Shown here: piece by piece, positions 1 through 8,176 of the stretch
Numbering within the stretch: the first letter of the stretch is position 1
Layout: every line of letters starts with the position of its first letter
Origin: Pseudomonadota bacterium
GTDB lineage: Bacteria > Myxococcota_A > UBA796 > GCA-2862545
Direction of reading: 5' to 3'
Length of the DNA: 54,336 bases
Assembly: GCA_947475315.1 (NCBI GenBank)
Contig: CANJMY010000015.1
Coordinates: 1 to 54,336, forward strand
Position numbers and translations under genes: made by a program
The notes under the pieces: model-generated
Told to the model about the DNA's origin: nothing
What the model saw: only the letters and a program-made list of their open reading frames with translations
Databases searched by the model: none

Positions 1-196
1 ACACCGACGTCAGCGCCGACACCGACGTCAGCGCCGACACCGACGTCAGCGCCGACACCGACGACACGGGCGTGGGCGACACCGACGTCAGCGCCGACAC
101 CGACGTCAGCGCCGACACCGACGTCAGCGCCGACACCGACGACACGGGCGTGGGCGACACCGACGTCAGCGCCGACACCGACGTCAGCGTCACGGG
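1..196 (+). repeat. Nested tandem repeat encoding the DTD linker
   Basis: An 18-bp unit (acaccgacgtcagcgccg) occurs in runs of three separated by a 24-bp variant that encodes DTDDTGVG. The run of three plus spacer is itself repeated, giving a higher-order period of 78 bp. It is in frame with the lipoprotein, so copy-number change would lengthen or shorten the linker without breaking the gene. Confidence 0.85.
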
Positions 197-1166
197 ATGC
201 GGTCCGGTGACGGTGGTGTACGGCGACTACACGGCGATGAACAACCTGGACCTGGCGCTGCTGCGCTGCGTTCATAAGATCACTGGAACGCTGCGCATTG
301 AGGGGACCGGCGTGTCCGACCTCTCCGATCTCGACGCGCTGACGACCGTTGGCGGCGACCTGTCCGTCGAGTATAACGACGCCCTGACCTCGCTGTCGGG
401 CCTCGACGCGCTGACGACCGTTGGCGGCGACCTGTACTTCGGCGGCAACCCCGCGCTGACGTCGCTGTCGGGCCTCGATGCGGTGACGACCGCGAGCAGC
501 CTCAGCGTCCATAACAACGACGCCCTGACCTCGCTGTCGGGCCTCGACGCGCTGACGACCGTTGGCAGCCTGTACTTCGGCGACAACCACGCCCTGACGT
601 CGCTGTCGGGGCTCGACGCGCTGACGACCGTTGGCGGCGAACTGTACGTCTATGACAACGACGCCCTGACCTCGCTGTCGGGCCTCGACGCGGTGACGGC
701 CGTTGACGGCCTCCTGTACGTCCGCGGCAACCCCGCGCTGACGTCGCTGTCGGGCCTCGATGCTCTGACGACCGTTGGCAGCCTGTTCGTCGGCGAAAAC
801 CCCGCCCTGACCTCGCTGTCGGGCCTCGAAGCGCTGACGACCGCTGTCGGCGCCCTGACGGTCAACAACAACGCCGCCCTGACGTCGCTGGCCCTCCCGG
901 CGCTGACGACCGTCGGCGGCCAACTGTCCCTCGAAGGCCATGCCGCCCTCACGTCGCATGCCCTCCCGGCGCTGACGACCGTTGGCGGCCCCATGCACAT
1001 CACCGGCGATACTGTCCTGACGTCGCTTTCGGGCTTCGATGCGCTGACGACCGTGGGCGACCTGTACGTCTTCGGCAACCCGGCCCTGTGTCAGTCGCTC
1101 GTCGACGCGTTCTATGCGCGCCTGACGGCTTCTTGCTCGTTCTGCACGAACCTGGACGACTGCTAG
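3..1166 (+). CDS. LRR-like repeat surface lipoprotein, 5' end outside window
   Basis: The reading frame is open to the left edge, so the start and any signal peptide are missing. What remains opens with an Asp-Thr-Asp-Val-Ser-Ala linker (bases 3-190). About ten degenerate repeats of some 22-24 residues follow, built around the core LTSLSGLDALTTVGG, like receptor L-domain or leucine-rich-repeat solenoids. The C-terminus is Cys-rich (four Cys in the last 28 residues), which suggests a disulfide-closed cap on an exported protein. The repeats are close to identical at the DNA level, so recent tandem growth is likely. The first GTG in the window (base 72) lies inside the linker and is not the real start. 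By analogy with DTD-linker proteins at 22.6, 29.5 and 49.9 kb this is probably a lipoprotein. Ligand unknown. Confidence 0.8.
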   Translation, partial: TDVSADTDVSADTDVSADTDDTGVGDTDVSADTDVSADTDVSADTDDTGVGDTDVSADTDVSVTGCGPVTVVYGDYTAMNNLDLALLRCVHKITGTLRIEGTGVSDLSDLDALTTVGGDLSVEYNDALTSLSGLDALTTVGGDLYFGGNPALTSLSGLDAVTTASSLSVHNNDALTSLSGLDALTTVGSLYFGDNHALTSLSGLDALTTVGGELYVYDNDALTSLSGLDAVTAVDGLLYVRGNPALTSLSGLDALTTVGSLFVGENPALTSLSGLEALTTAVGALTVNNNAALTSLALPALTTVGGQLSLEGHAALTSHALPALTTVGGPMHITGDTVLTSLSGFDALTTVGDLYVFGNPALCQSLVDAFYARLTASCSFCTNLDDC

Positions 1167-1173
1167 CCGCTCA

Positions 1174-1212
1174 CCCCCCAAGCTGCCGGCTGCCTGCCGG
1201 CAGCTTGGGGGG
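1174..1212 (+). terminator. Strong hairpin terminator after the LRR-like gene
   Basis: A perfect 17-bp inverted repeat (1174-1190 pairs with 1196-1212) with a 5-base loop starts 8 bases after the stop codon. There is no T-run. The C-run/G-run ends and the position fit a terminator or mRNA-stabilising hairpin. Confidence 0.75.
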
Positions 1213-1511
1213 AGGTGAACAGCCATCCGGCGGCTGCCCGTGACCGGGCACGCGGCGGCGCGGGGCGGGGCTGGAGGCGTCGTCAGGGTGGACCCGGTCG
1301 GGAGGACTTGCTGCTGGACGACCGCGTCTCTTTGCAGGTGCCGCCCAAGGGGCCGCAGCGCGCATCCACGACGCCCATCACCGACAGCACGCCAGACGAT
1401 CCCCCGGACACCGCCGCAGCCATCGGGCACGGGCACGTCGTCTGCCTAGATATGGAAGAGGCGAGCCGGGATCGCTAGAGGATCCCGCGGACACGGCGCT
1501 TGACCGTGACC
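1213..1511. other. Non-coding gap with R1-like fragment and leader hairpin
   Basis: No convincing gene. Bases 1294-1307 match the R1 core in the opposite orientation with one mismatch. Bases 1325-1345 share short strings (gtctctttg, gcaggtgccgcc) with the gap at 9.5-9.6 kb. A 7-bp inverted repeat at 1467-1487 (cgggatc/gatcccg) lies about 35 bases before the next gene's start. Confidence 0.5.
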
Positions 1512-1522
1512 TGGAGGACTCC

Positions 1523-2446
1523 GTGCCTGATCTCCGATGGCTCCCTGTGGTGTTCGCCAGCCTCGCTGCGTGCTCGACGATCGACGATGTCGGCAACGAC
1601 AGCGACGACGGCAGCGCCGTCGCGCCCTGTGACGGCAGCGGCCTCGGCCCAGGGGACTACACCCGCACCGAGACGATCGACGGGCTCGAGCGTTCGTGGT
1701 CGATCCATGTGCCGCCCGGCGTCGACAGCGTCACGCCGCGGCCGCTTGTCTTCAACCTGCACCCGTTTGTGTTGGGCGGAAACGACATTTTCCATGAGAT
1801 ATGGAGGAACGAGAGCGGCGTCGAGCCCCTGTCCGACACCGAGGGCTTCCTCGTGGTGCAACCCGAGGGCACCGGCGGACCGGCGGCGTGGAACGCCGGC
1901 GAGGAGTGCTGCGGTGAGCCGAGCGCGAACGGGGTCGACGATGTCGGCTTCATCCTGGGGCTGATCGACCGGGTGAGCGCGGAGGCGTGCGTCGACAGCC
2001 GCCGCGTGTACAGCACCGGGATGTCCAATGGGGGCTACCTCTCGCACCGGCTCGCCTGTGAGCACCCCGACCGGATCGCGGCCATCGCGCCGGTGGTGGG
2101 CAGCCTGTCGGCCGAGCTGGTCTGCACCGAGGGACGTGCTGTCCCCGTGCTGATCGTGTCCGGGAGCGAAGACAACCTCGAGAGTCGGGAGGCGTCCGCC
2201 ACGCGTTGGGTCGAGATGAACGGCTGTGACCCGACCCCCGCGGTCACCGAAGGCCAGGGCCCTGGCGCCATCTGCCGCACGTGGTCCGGGTGCGACGACG
2301 GCGTGGACGTCACCCACTGTGTGGTCCAAGACGCCGGCCATTGCTGGTTCAGCGACCGCACCCAGATCACCCCAGGCTGCGGACCCGTGGACTTCGTCAG
2401 CGAGCGGGTGGCGTGGGACTTCATGTCTCGGTGGACGCTGCCCTGA
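1523..2446 (+). CDS. Secreted PHB-depolymerase-type esterase lipoprotein
   Basis: A 307-residue alpha/beta hydrolase of the LpqC/poly(3-hydroxybutyrate) depolymerase group. The signal peptide ends in lipobox LAAC (Cys17). The nucleophile elbow is G-M-S-N-G-G with Ser168. The likely acid is Asp217 in SGSEDN and the base His273 in AGHCW. Cys pairs around the active site (129/130, 251/257, 266/274) fit an exported disulfide-stabilised enzyme. GTG was chosen as start because GGAGG lies about 6 bases upstream. Family members hydrolyse short-chain polyesters or feruloyl/acetyl esters; the substrate cannot be read from sequence. A stem-loop and a piece of repeat R1 follow. Confidence 0.85.
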   Translation: MPDLRWLPVVFASLAACSTIDDVGNDSDDGSAVAPCDGSGLGPGDYTRTETIDGLERSWSIHVPPGVDSVTPRPLVFNLHPFVLGGNDIFHEIWRNESGVEPLSDTEGFLVVQPEGTGGPAAWNAGEECCGEPSANGVDDVGFILGLIDRVSAEACVDSRRVYSTGMSNGGYLSHRLACEHPDRIAAIAPVVGSLSAELVCTEGRAVPVLIVSGSEDNLESREASATRWVEMNGCDPTPAVTEGQGPGAICRTWSGCDDGVDVTHCVVQDAGHCWFSDRTQITPGCGPVDFVSERVAWDFMSRWTLP

Positions 2447-2462
2447 TCGGCCTGCGACCGGC

Positions 2463-2490
2463 CCTGCGCTGGCTGGACGACGAGCGGGTC
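2463..2490 (+). repeat. R1 dispersed repeat, copy A (block 1 only)
   Basis: 28 bases sharing the string tgcgctggctggacgacg with copies at 7478 and 9923. It starts 17 bases after the esterase stop codon. Only the first R1 block is present. Confidence 0.65.
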
Positions 2491-2539
2491 GCCGAAGGAG
2501 GCCGGGCCTGGACACTGCGAGCGGCGATCCTCGGGTGAC

Positions 2540-2556
2540 GGCAGGAGCATCCTGCC
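2540..2556 (+). terminator. Hairpin, possible terminator of the esterase gene
   Basis: ggcagga and tcctgcc form a perfect 7-bp stem with a 3-base loop, followed by aatt. It lies about 95 bases after the esterase stop. The rest of the gap to 2780 shows no gene. Confidence 0.4.
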
Positions 2557-2780
2557 AATTGCTGTGCGCCGACGGTCGTCCGACGTCTCCGTGAAGCGAT
2601 CGATGGCGCTGGGAATCGAGCGGGAGCGACGCGGCGCCCAAGGGGCTTGCTCGATCTGTAGGGATCGTCGTAGGGCGCATTCATGTCCACGATCTTGCCA
2701 GCGCGGGGTGCTCTTTGCATCCTTGAAGCATATCGTCCTGCACACGTCGCACCGCCCTCACCTCGACGACCCGGCTGAAC

Positions 2781-5084
2781 ATGAACGCAACTCGCTTGGC
2801 CTCCTTCACGCTGTTCCTCGCGACCGTCGCCTGTAGCCCGGACGAGAGCGAACACACCGCGACCGGCCGTGCGATCGACGCGCTCCCCGAGACGGGGCCG
2901 ACGATCGTGCAGACGGCGGACCTCGGGTTGGACGACCTGATCCTCAACCGTCTGGAGGTCGTCGTGCGGACGGGCGCCACGCCCGACGGGCTCGACGAGG
3001 CGCTGGCGACGGTGGACGGCACCCTGGCGGCCGCACGGACGGGGCTCCCTTACGTGACGGTCACCATCCCCCCGGCCGCGGATCTGGCTGGAGTGGAGGC
3101 GATCGCGGCGTTGTTGGAGTCGCACCCCGACATCCTGTTCGCCGGACCCGCGTGGCTGGTGGGACCGCCCGCCGCGCCGGTGGCCACGGCGGAGAAGCGC
3201 AGCCAACTGACGCCCGCCGGAGCCGGGGGCGCGGACAATGCCTACTTGGGCGACCAGCGCTTCTTCGGCGCGTGGAACGCCGACGCGCTCGCGACGCACC
3301 GCGTGAACGTGGTGGTGGCAGACAACTACACGCGGGTCACGCCGCTGCCGCAGCTGTCGACGCAGCGCTTCATCGGCGCGCCGACCGTAGAAGACACCGT
3401 ACTCCCCAAGGGAAGCAAGACTTATCATGGCAACCACGGGTACTGGGTCACGAGCCTGCTCGCGGCGGACGCCGACGCGATCGCGCCCGCGGGGACACAC
3501 CCTCATCCGGAGGAGACGCTCGATGTCGCGTCGCTGCAGCTCGCGCACATCGGCGGGCTGATCGACATCGTCCTTTACATGGACCGCTTCCTCCCGACGG
3601 ACGCGCCGTTTGTCCTCAACACCTCGTTCGGCTTTGCGGACCAGGTCTACGAGGACCACCGCGCCATCGCGGCGTTGGCGTGGCGAGAGGTGCTCCTCCG
3701 TCGAACCCGGCCGTTCCTGAACCTCACGTCCGCCGGCAACGAGGGGTACAAGTCGCCCGACCAGACGCTCACGAACTCGATCTTCTCGATGGAGGGCACC
3801 ATGGACGATCTGAAGTCGTGGATGCCGACCGTGTTCCAGACGGACTTCGCGCCAGTCTGGGAAGACGCTCAGGCGCGCCTCGGCGACAGCGTCCTCAGCC
3901 GCCACGGCACCGTGTTGATGGTGGGCGCGTCCACGCCGGACGGCGAGGAGTCCGACTTCTCCAACCGCGGCAGCGACGTACGAATGACCGGGGAGTTCCT
4001 GCTCGGTGTGTGCGACGCGTCCTACGCGGACGCCGCCTGCGGCGCCGACGGGTTGGAGCGCAGCGACGGCACCAGCGGCTCCAGTCCGCTCGCCGCAGGC
4101 CTCGCCGCCTGGCTGATGTCGATCGATCCGACGATGGAGCCCAGGGAGGTGTCAGACCTCCTGGTCGACGCGTTCGATGGTCGCTGGGTGGACGCGCTGA
4201 CGGCGACCCTCGCCCTGGAGGCGCGTGGTTTCCCCGTGCGGCGCTCGCTGCTGGACGTGGGGCAGGACGGCGCATTCGACGAGGCCGACATCACCAGCGT
4301 GCTCGCGACCTTCGACGTCACCGAGGCCGCTCATGCGTCCGCAAACCCCGAGGATCGCACGTGGGTGCGCGCCGATCTCAACGGCGACGGCCACGCGCGC
4401 TCTGACAGCCACGCGGCGTTCGATCTCGACGGCGACGGGCAGCTTGGCCGCGTGACGGTTCAGGTGCCGGGCGTCGAGGCCGCGTCCTTCGAAGAGCTCG
4501 TGATGGACGAGCACGCGGTCACCGACCTCGATGTGCTCTGCTGGGGCGCCTACTCCGGGCCGTACACCGGCGACTCGGACGCGCGGGACGAGAAGCTCAG
4601 GGAGCCGTGCCAGCCGCCGCAGGGGCGCACCGGCACGATCACGAGCACGCTCCGGCTGGTCTGCCCGCAGGGCGAACGGACCACCACGCACACGGCCACG
4701 GTGTTCATCGACCAAGCGGGTGCGCTCCTCTCCGTGAGCGGCAGCGGCGTCGAGTTGGGCTCGTTCGCGAACGTGTCGCCCGGCGACTGCGTGTCCCACG
4801 AGAGCTTCTCGGGGCCGCTGGTGTTGGAGGGCGACGGGTCGACCTCGTCCAACACCGAGGGCGCGGACGGAGTCGGGAACCTCAACCTCGTGTACATGCG
4901 GAGCGGCACCACGTCGTTCACCGGTCTCGACAACTGCGGAGACCCGCAGGTCGACGAGGTCGAGGCGAGCACCGTGAGCCTCAGCTACCAGCGAACCGTG
5001 GAGGGCTTCTACGACTTCACCAAGGACAACGTCCGTCCTGGCGACTGTGAAGAGACCTTGGAGGTCCGGGGCGTGCTGCGCTGA
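2781..5084 (+). CDS. Subtilisin-like (S8) serine protease lipoprotein with EF-hand-like tail
   Basis: 767 residues with signal peptide and lipobox TVAC (Cys18). A propeptide-like region covers about 40-140. The S8 catalytic domain follows: Asp181 (VVVADNY), His219 (HGNHGYWVTSL, the HGxxVA-type motif), oxyanion Asn320 (SAGNEG) and Ser432 in D-G-T-S-G-S-S-P. Two calcium-loop-like motifs, DLNGDG at about 532 and DLDGDG at about 548, resemble a dockerin pair. The last 200 residues are a Cys-containing beta-rich domain I do not recognise. The start ATG has no strong ribosome site but gives a good signal peptide. All triad residues are present, so it should be an active surface protease. Subtilase family is firm; target unknown. 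Confidence 0.88.
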   Translation: MNATRLASFTLFLATVACSPDESEHTATGRAIDALPETGPTIVQTADLGLDDLILNRLEVVVRTGATPDGLDEALATVDGTLAAARTGLPYVTVTIPPAADLAGVEAIAALLESHPDILFAGPAWLVGPPAAPVATAEKRSQLTPAGAGGADNAYLGDQRFFGAWNADALATHRVNVVVADNYTRVTPLPQLSTQRFIGAPTVEDTVLPKGSKTYHGNHGYWVTSLLAADADAIAPAGTHPHPEETLDVASLQLAHIGGLIDIVLYMDRFLPTDAPFVLNTSFGFADQVYEDHRAIAALAWREVLLRRTRPFLNLTSAGNEGYKSPDQTLTNSIFSMEGTMDDLKSWMPTVFQTDFAPVWEDAQARLGDSVLSRHGTVLMVGASTPDGEESDFSNRGSDVRMTGEFLLGVCDASYADAACGADGLERSDGTSGSSPLAAGLAAWLMSIDPTMEPREVSDLLVDAFDGRWVDALTATLALEARGFPVRRSLLDVGQDGAFDEADITSVLATFDVTEAAHASANPEDRTWVRADLNGDGHARSDSHAAFDLDGDGQLGRVTVQVPGVEAASFEELVMDEHAVTDLDVLCWGAYSGPYTGDSDARDEKLREPCQPPQGRTGTITSTLRLVCPQGERTTTHTATVFIDQAGALLSVSGSGVELGSFANVSPGDCVSHESFSGPLVLEGDGSTSSNTEGADGVGNLNLVYMRSGTTSFTGLDNCGDPQVDEVEASTVSLSYQRTVEGFYDFTKDNVRPGDCEETLEVRGVLR

Positions 5085-5095
5085 GGGCGGTCCGT

Positions 5096-5130
5096 CCGCG
5101 GGCGGGCGGTCGCGGTCAGGGCGCCCGCGG
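5096..5130 (+). terminator. Possible hairpin terminator after the subtilase
   Basis: A 9-bp perfect inverted repeat (ccgcgggcg at 5096, cgcccgcgg at 5122) with a 17-base loop, 12 bases after the stop. The region is very GC-rich, so chance pairing is possible. Confidence 0.35.
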
Positions 5131-5285
5131 CCAGGACCGCGGCCATACCTCCGGCGGCGGTTCGCGCCGACCTTCACCGCGGGGGCCGAACTTCTCTGTC
5201 CCGCTCTTTTGGGCGCGACGGGTGGGCCTTGGGCGAATATCGCGACGCCGCGGGTTGAAGCACGACGTGCCATGCAGGAGAGACG

Positions 5286-5846
5286 ATGACCGAGCGGGAG
5301 AGCCAGGGTGCGCAGAAGGCGGCGCCGGAGAGGTGGCTGGAGGCCTTTCTGTTCAACTCGCGTTGGCTGATGGCCCCGTTCTATGTCGGCCTGGTCCTGG
5401 CGCTCATGGCGATGCTCGCCGTCTTCTGTATGGAGCTGGTCCACGCGCTGCCGCACATTCTGACGATGTCGGCGGAGGACGCGATCTTGCTCGCGCTCGC
5501 GCTGATCGACCTGTCGCTCGCGGGAAACCTGCTGCTGATCGTCATCTTCTCCGGCTACGAGAACTACGTCTCCAAGATCGACGCCGGCCGGATCGAGGAC
5601 CGCCCCAGCTGGATGGGCACGGTCGACTTCGCCGGCCTCAAGATGAAGCTGATCGGCTCGATCGTCGCGATCTCGGCCATCGCGTTGCTACGCGGGTTCA
5701 TGCGGCTCGCCGACGGCGACCCGGTGGACGAGGTCAAGCTCCGGTGGATGGTGATGATGCACCTCACCTTCGTGCTGTCCGGCGTGCTCATGGCCTTGAT
5801 GGACTGGCTCAGCTCCAAAGGCGGGGGACACGGCCACGTCTCCTGA
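5286..5846 (+). CDS. UPF0114 (YqhA-like) integral membrane protein
   Basis: 186 residues with three or four hydrophobic segments (about 25-50, 65-90, 115-137, 150-170). The pattern matches UPF0114/YqhA, including NSRWLMAPFYVGL near the N-terminus, the loop FSGYENYVSK and LKMKLIGSIVAISAI. GGAGAG just upstream supports the ATG. The biochemical role of the family is not established. It seems to be a single-gene unit. Length is slightly above the family norm because of a short charged N-terminal tail. Confidence 0.85.
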   Translation: MTERESQGAQKAAPERWLEAFLFNSRWLMAPFYVGLVLALMAMLAVFCMELVHALPHILTMSAEDAILLALALIDLSLAGNLLLIVIFSGYENYVSKIDAGRIEDRPSWMGTVDFAGLKMKLIGSIVAISAIALLRGFMRLADGDPVDEVKLRWMVMMHLTFVLSGVLMALMDWLSSKGGGHGHVS

Positions 5847-5961
5847 GGACGTCACGCTCGCGAGGCCTGGTGGGACCTGCGTGGGGTGACCGTGCGCGCC
5901 TCACCCGCTACGCACGTCAGACCGCCGCGTCCGCTCCGTGACGCCGCGCCCCGAGGTCCCG

Positions 5962-7452
5962 ATGAAGCTGTGGCTCCCGCTGTCGCTGTCCCTGCTCGCC
6001 GCCTGCCAGACCGACGCGCCCGAGGCTGACCGGGATCTGGGTGGGCGTGTCGACCGGCTGTCGAACAAGGACCGCATCGCCGTCCTGGAGGCACAGACTA
6101 AGGAGCTGCAGACCGCGCTGACCGAGGCGACGGCTGCGCTGGAGTCGTACCGCAACCAGACGGACCTCGAGTTCATCCGCGTCCGCGCGGAGCTGGACGT
6201 GCTCGGCGACGCCACCTGCGATCTGGACGCGGTCGCGTCCGATCCGAGCGCGGTCTACGGGGCGTCGTTTCGCATGGTGCGCGCGGACTACTGCGGCGAC
6301 GGCGTCCCGCACACCACGCCTCACTTCGACGCGACCGGCTACACCGGCGACTTCGCCTCGGCAGGGCTGACGGCGCAGGAGGCCAAGGATCTCTGGACCG
6401 CGTGGGTCGCGTCTGGCAGCGGCGGGTCCTTCGCGATCGACAAGGACACGCTGACCTACGAGGGCGCGTTGGTGGTCGACACCAAGCTCGGGGCGACGAT
6501 GGCCAAGCTGCTCGCGACCCGTGACGCCACGTTCAGTGGGTCGCTCACGTTCCAGGACGGGGACTTCGCCCTGAAGGGGGGCCGCCTGCGCGTCTACGGC
6601 GACCTCGTGATCTCGGGGCAGGCGTCTGTCGGCTTCACCGACTCGTCGCTGGAGGTGTCGGGCGGCAGCATGCACTTCAAGGGCACCAGCGCGTCGAACT
6701 TCACGAATTCTTCGATCGTGATCACGTCCGGCAACCTGTTCATCACCGACGGTGCGTCGGTTCAGATGGACGCTGCGACCGTCGACATCGTCGGCGGTGA
6801 TCTGTGGATCAGCGACAGGAGCGCCGTCCGGATGTCGGACAGCAGCCTGGTGGTCACCGGAGGGGACTTCATCCTCCACGACCACGCGAGCTTCACGTCG
6901 GTCGACAGTGAGATCGTGGCGTCCGCGCCGTTCTCGCCGTGGTCTGGCACGCTCTCACTCAGCCACAGCGCCTTCACGGTGAATGGCGGGGACCTGCTCG
7001 CCGAAGACAGCTCGATGCTGCTCTTGCACGACGGTGGCACCTTGTCGGTGACAGGCGGCTCCATCTTGTTCTCCGCAGCTTCGGCCACGTGGATCGAGGC
7101 CGGCGGCGGGATCGGCGGGAAGGACGCGATCGTCGACTCGTTCGACGGCTACCTCAAGTTCGACGGCACGCGCTGGATCATGCCCACGCTGGTCCCGGGC
7201 TACGCCGCCGACTTCATCGACGGGCAGGTCGTCTACCTCCGCCTGGCGCAGGAGCCTGGCGCGGACGACTACGTGGGCCTGAACGAGGACCTGCACACGC
7301 TCGTGGCGATGCACGTGGTGTGTGAGGCGCTGCGTGAGAAGGACCCGACCGCGATGTGTGAGGACACCTCGGGGATCGAGGCGCAATTCGCGATCTTTGG
7401 CTCGGTGCTCGGCCTCAACACGACCAAGAAGGATCCGCCGATCCCGCTGTGA
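5962..7452 (+). CDS. Beta-solenoid repeat lipoprotein with coiled-coil stalk
   Basis: Start taken as ATG 5962 because it gives a compact lipoprotein signal (LLAAC, Cys15); a GTG at 5938 would only add a charged extension. A heptad-rich coiled coil spans roughly residues 30-85. A middle domain carries two Cys. From about 190 to 390 there are repeats of roughly 18-24 residues with alternating Ser/Asp/Gly and hydrophobic positions (SSLEVSGGSMHF, SSIVITSGNLFI, ATVDIVGGDLWI, SSLVVTGGDFIL), typical of a right-handed beta-helix or filamentous surface solenoid. The C-terminal domain is unlike the repeats. Function unknown; the architecture suggests a stalked surface protein. Its 3' end runs directly into R1 copy B. 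Confidence 0.75.
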   Translation: MKLWLPLSLSLLAACQTDAPEADRDLGGRVDRLSNKDRIAVLEAQTKELQTALTEATAALESYRNQTDLEFIRVRAELDVLGDATCDLDAVASDPSAVYGASFRMVRADYCGDGVPHTTPHFDATGYTGDFASAGLTAQEAKDLWTAWVASGSGGSFAIDKDTLTYEGALVVDTKLGATMAKLLATRDATFSGSLTFQDGDFALKGGRLRVYGDLVISGQASVGFTDSSLEVSGGSMHFKGTSASNFTNSSIVITSGNLFITDGASVQMDAATVDIVGGDLWISDRSAVRMSDSSLVVTGGDFILHDHASFTSVDSEIVASAPFSPWSGTLSLSHSAFTVNGGDLLAEDSSMLLLHDGGTLSVTGGSILFSAASATWIEAGGGIGGKDAIVDSFDGYLKFDGTRWIMPTLVPGYAADFIDGQVVYLRLAQEPGADDYVGLNEDLHTLVAMHVVCEALREKDPTAMCEDTSGIEAQFAIFGSVLGLNTTKKDPPIPL

Positions 7453-7477
7453 GGGTGGGCTCGGCGCGCGGCGACGC

Positions 7478-7608
7478 GCTGCGCTGGCTGGACGACGGGC
7501 GCGTCCTTCCGACCGTGCGCGCGGGTCCTCCCAACCGCGCGCGCCAAGGCGGGGTGACCGCGAACGCCGAGGTATGCGCGGGCGCGGACGGGCTGTGGCA
7601 GACCTTCG
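7478..7608 (+). repeat. R1 dispersed repeat, copy B
   Basis: Starts 26 bases after the solenoid gene. It contains block 1 (gctgcgctggctggacgac, then gtccttccgaccg at 7503), block 2 (ggcggggtgaccgc... gccgaggt) and block 3 (gcgcggacgg ... gaccttcg) in one compact run. The same three blocks occur in order in copy C. Its right end marks the point where the reverse-strand lipoprotein loses sense. Confidence 0.7.
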
Positions 7609-7926
7609 GAAGCGGCGGGAGGAGCTGGAAATGCCTGTGCTCCAGTTGATGTTGAGCGCGCTGCCGTCGAAGAAGGTCGGGTAGTCGGGGCTGCTGGTGC
7701 TGGGCAGCGTCGGCGCGGTCGAGTCTGCGGTGTCCGTGTCCGCGACGTCCGTGTCCGCGACGTCCGTGTCCGCGACGTCCGTGTCCGCGCTGTCGGTGTC
7801 GGCCGTGACGTCGGTGTCCGTCGCCACGTCTGTGTCGGCGGCCCCGTCCGAATCGGCGGCCCCGTCCGTGTCCTTGGTGCCGCCGTTGCAGGCGAACGCC
7901 AGCATCATCCACAAGCTCGCGCGCAT
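7609..7926 (-). pseudogene. DTD-linker lipoprotein truncated at repeat R1
   Basis: The ATG at 7926 gives a clean lipoprotein signal (MLAFAC), then an Asp-Thr-Asp linker of about 45 residues and about 35 residues of a following domain (PTLPSTSSPDYPTFFDG...). At the right end of R1 copy B the reading changes to Arg/Pro/Ser-rich low-complexity sequence. That sequence stays open only because it then runs antisense to the beta-solenoid gene. The simplest reading is that the 3' part was lost or replaced when R1 arrived. It could instead be a functional short lipoprotein with an odd tail. Confidence 0.55.
7731..7800 (-). repeat. 15-bp tandem repeat coding for the DTD linker
   Basis: The unit cgtgtccgcgacgtc is repeated about four times and encodes Asp-Val-Ala-Asp-Thr on the minus strand. 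Confidence 0.7.
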
Positions 7927-8099
7927 GAGAACCGCTCTCGGCGGGTAGCTCCCGCGCATGCCTCGCGGACGTCACCGGACGGAGCTCCCACGCGCGGGCT
8001 GACCTCGCCTCTCGTGGACGGACCGCTGGGTCACGCGGGTGGACCGCACACCGCGGTTCTGCTGCGCGAACGTCACCGACCCGTTGTGGTTCCGTGGAT

Positions 8100-8117
8100 G
8101 GTGTGCCGGGGCACACC
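8100..8117. promoter_or_regulatory. Perfect palindrome in divergent promoter region
   Basis: ggtgtgcc and ggcacacc are separated by two bases, giving an 18-bp perfect dyad. It lies between the divergent lipoprotein gene (start 7926, minus) and the phosphoesterase gene (start 8177, plus), 59 bases before the latter. Such short-spaced dyads often bind dimeric repressors; no regulator is encoded nearby. Confidence 0.4.
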
Positions 8118-8176
8118 AAGCTAGTTCGCGAAGTCCACCGATCGCTCCACGCCCAGCCGGGCATCCGAGGCGAGCC

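Noticed and set aside
1-196. CRISPR-like appearance of regularly spaced repeats
   Set aside because: Units are directly adjacent, spacers are constant and the array is in frame with a protein linker; no cas genes.
5884-5906. gggtga/tcaccc hairpin after the UPF0114 gene
   Set aside because: Six-bp stem with an 11-base loop in GC-rich DNA is expected by chance; no T-run.
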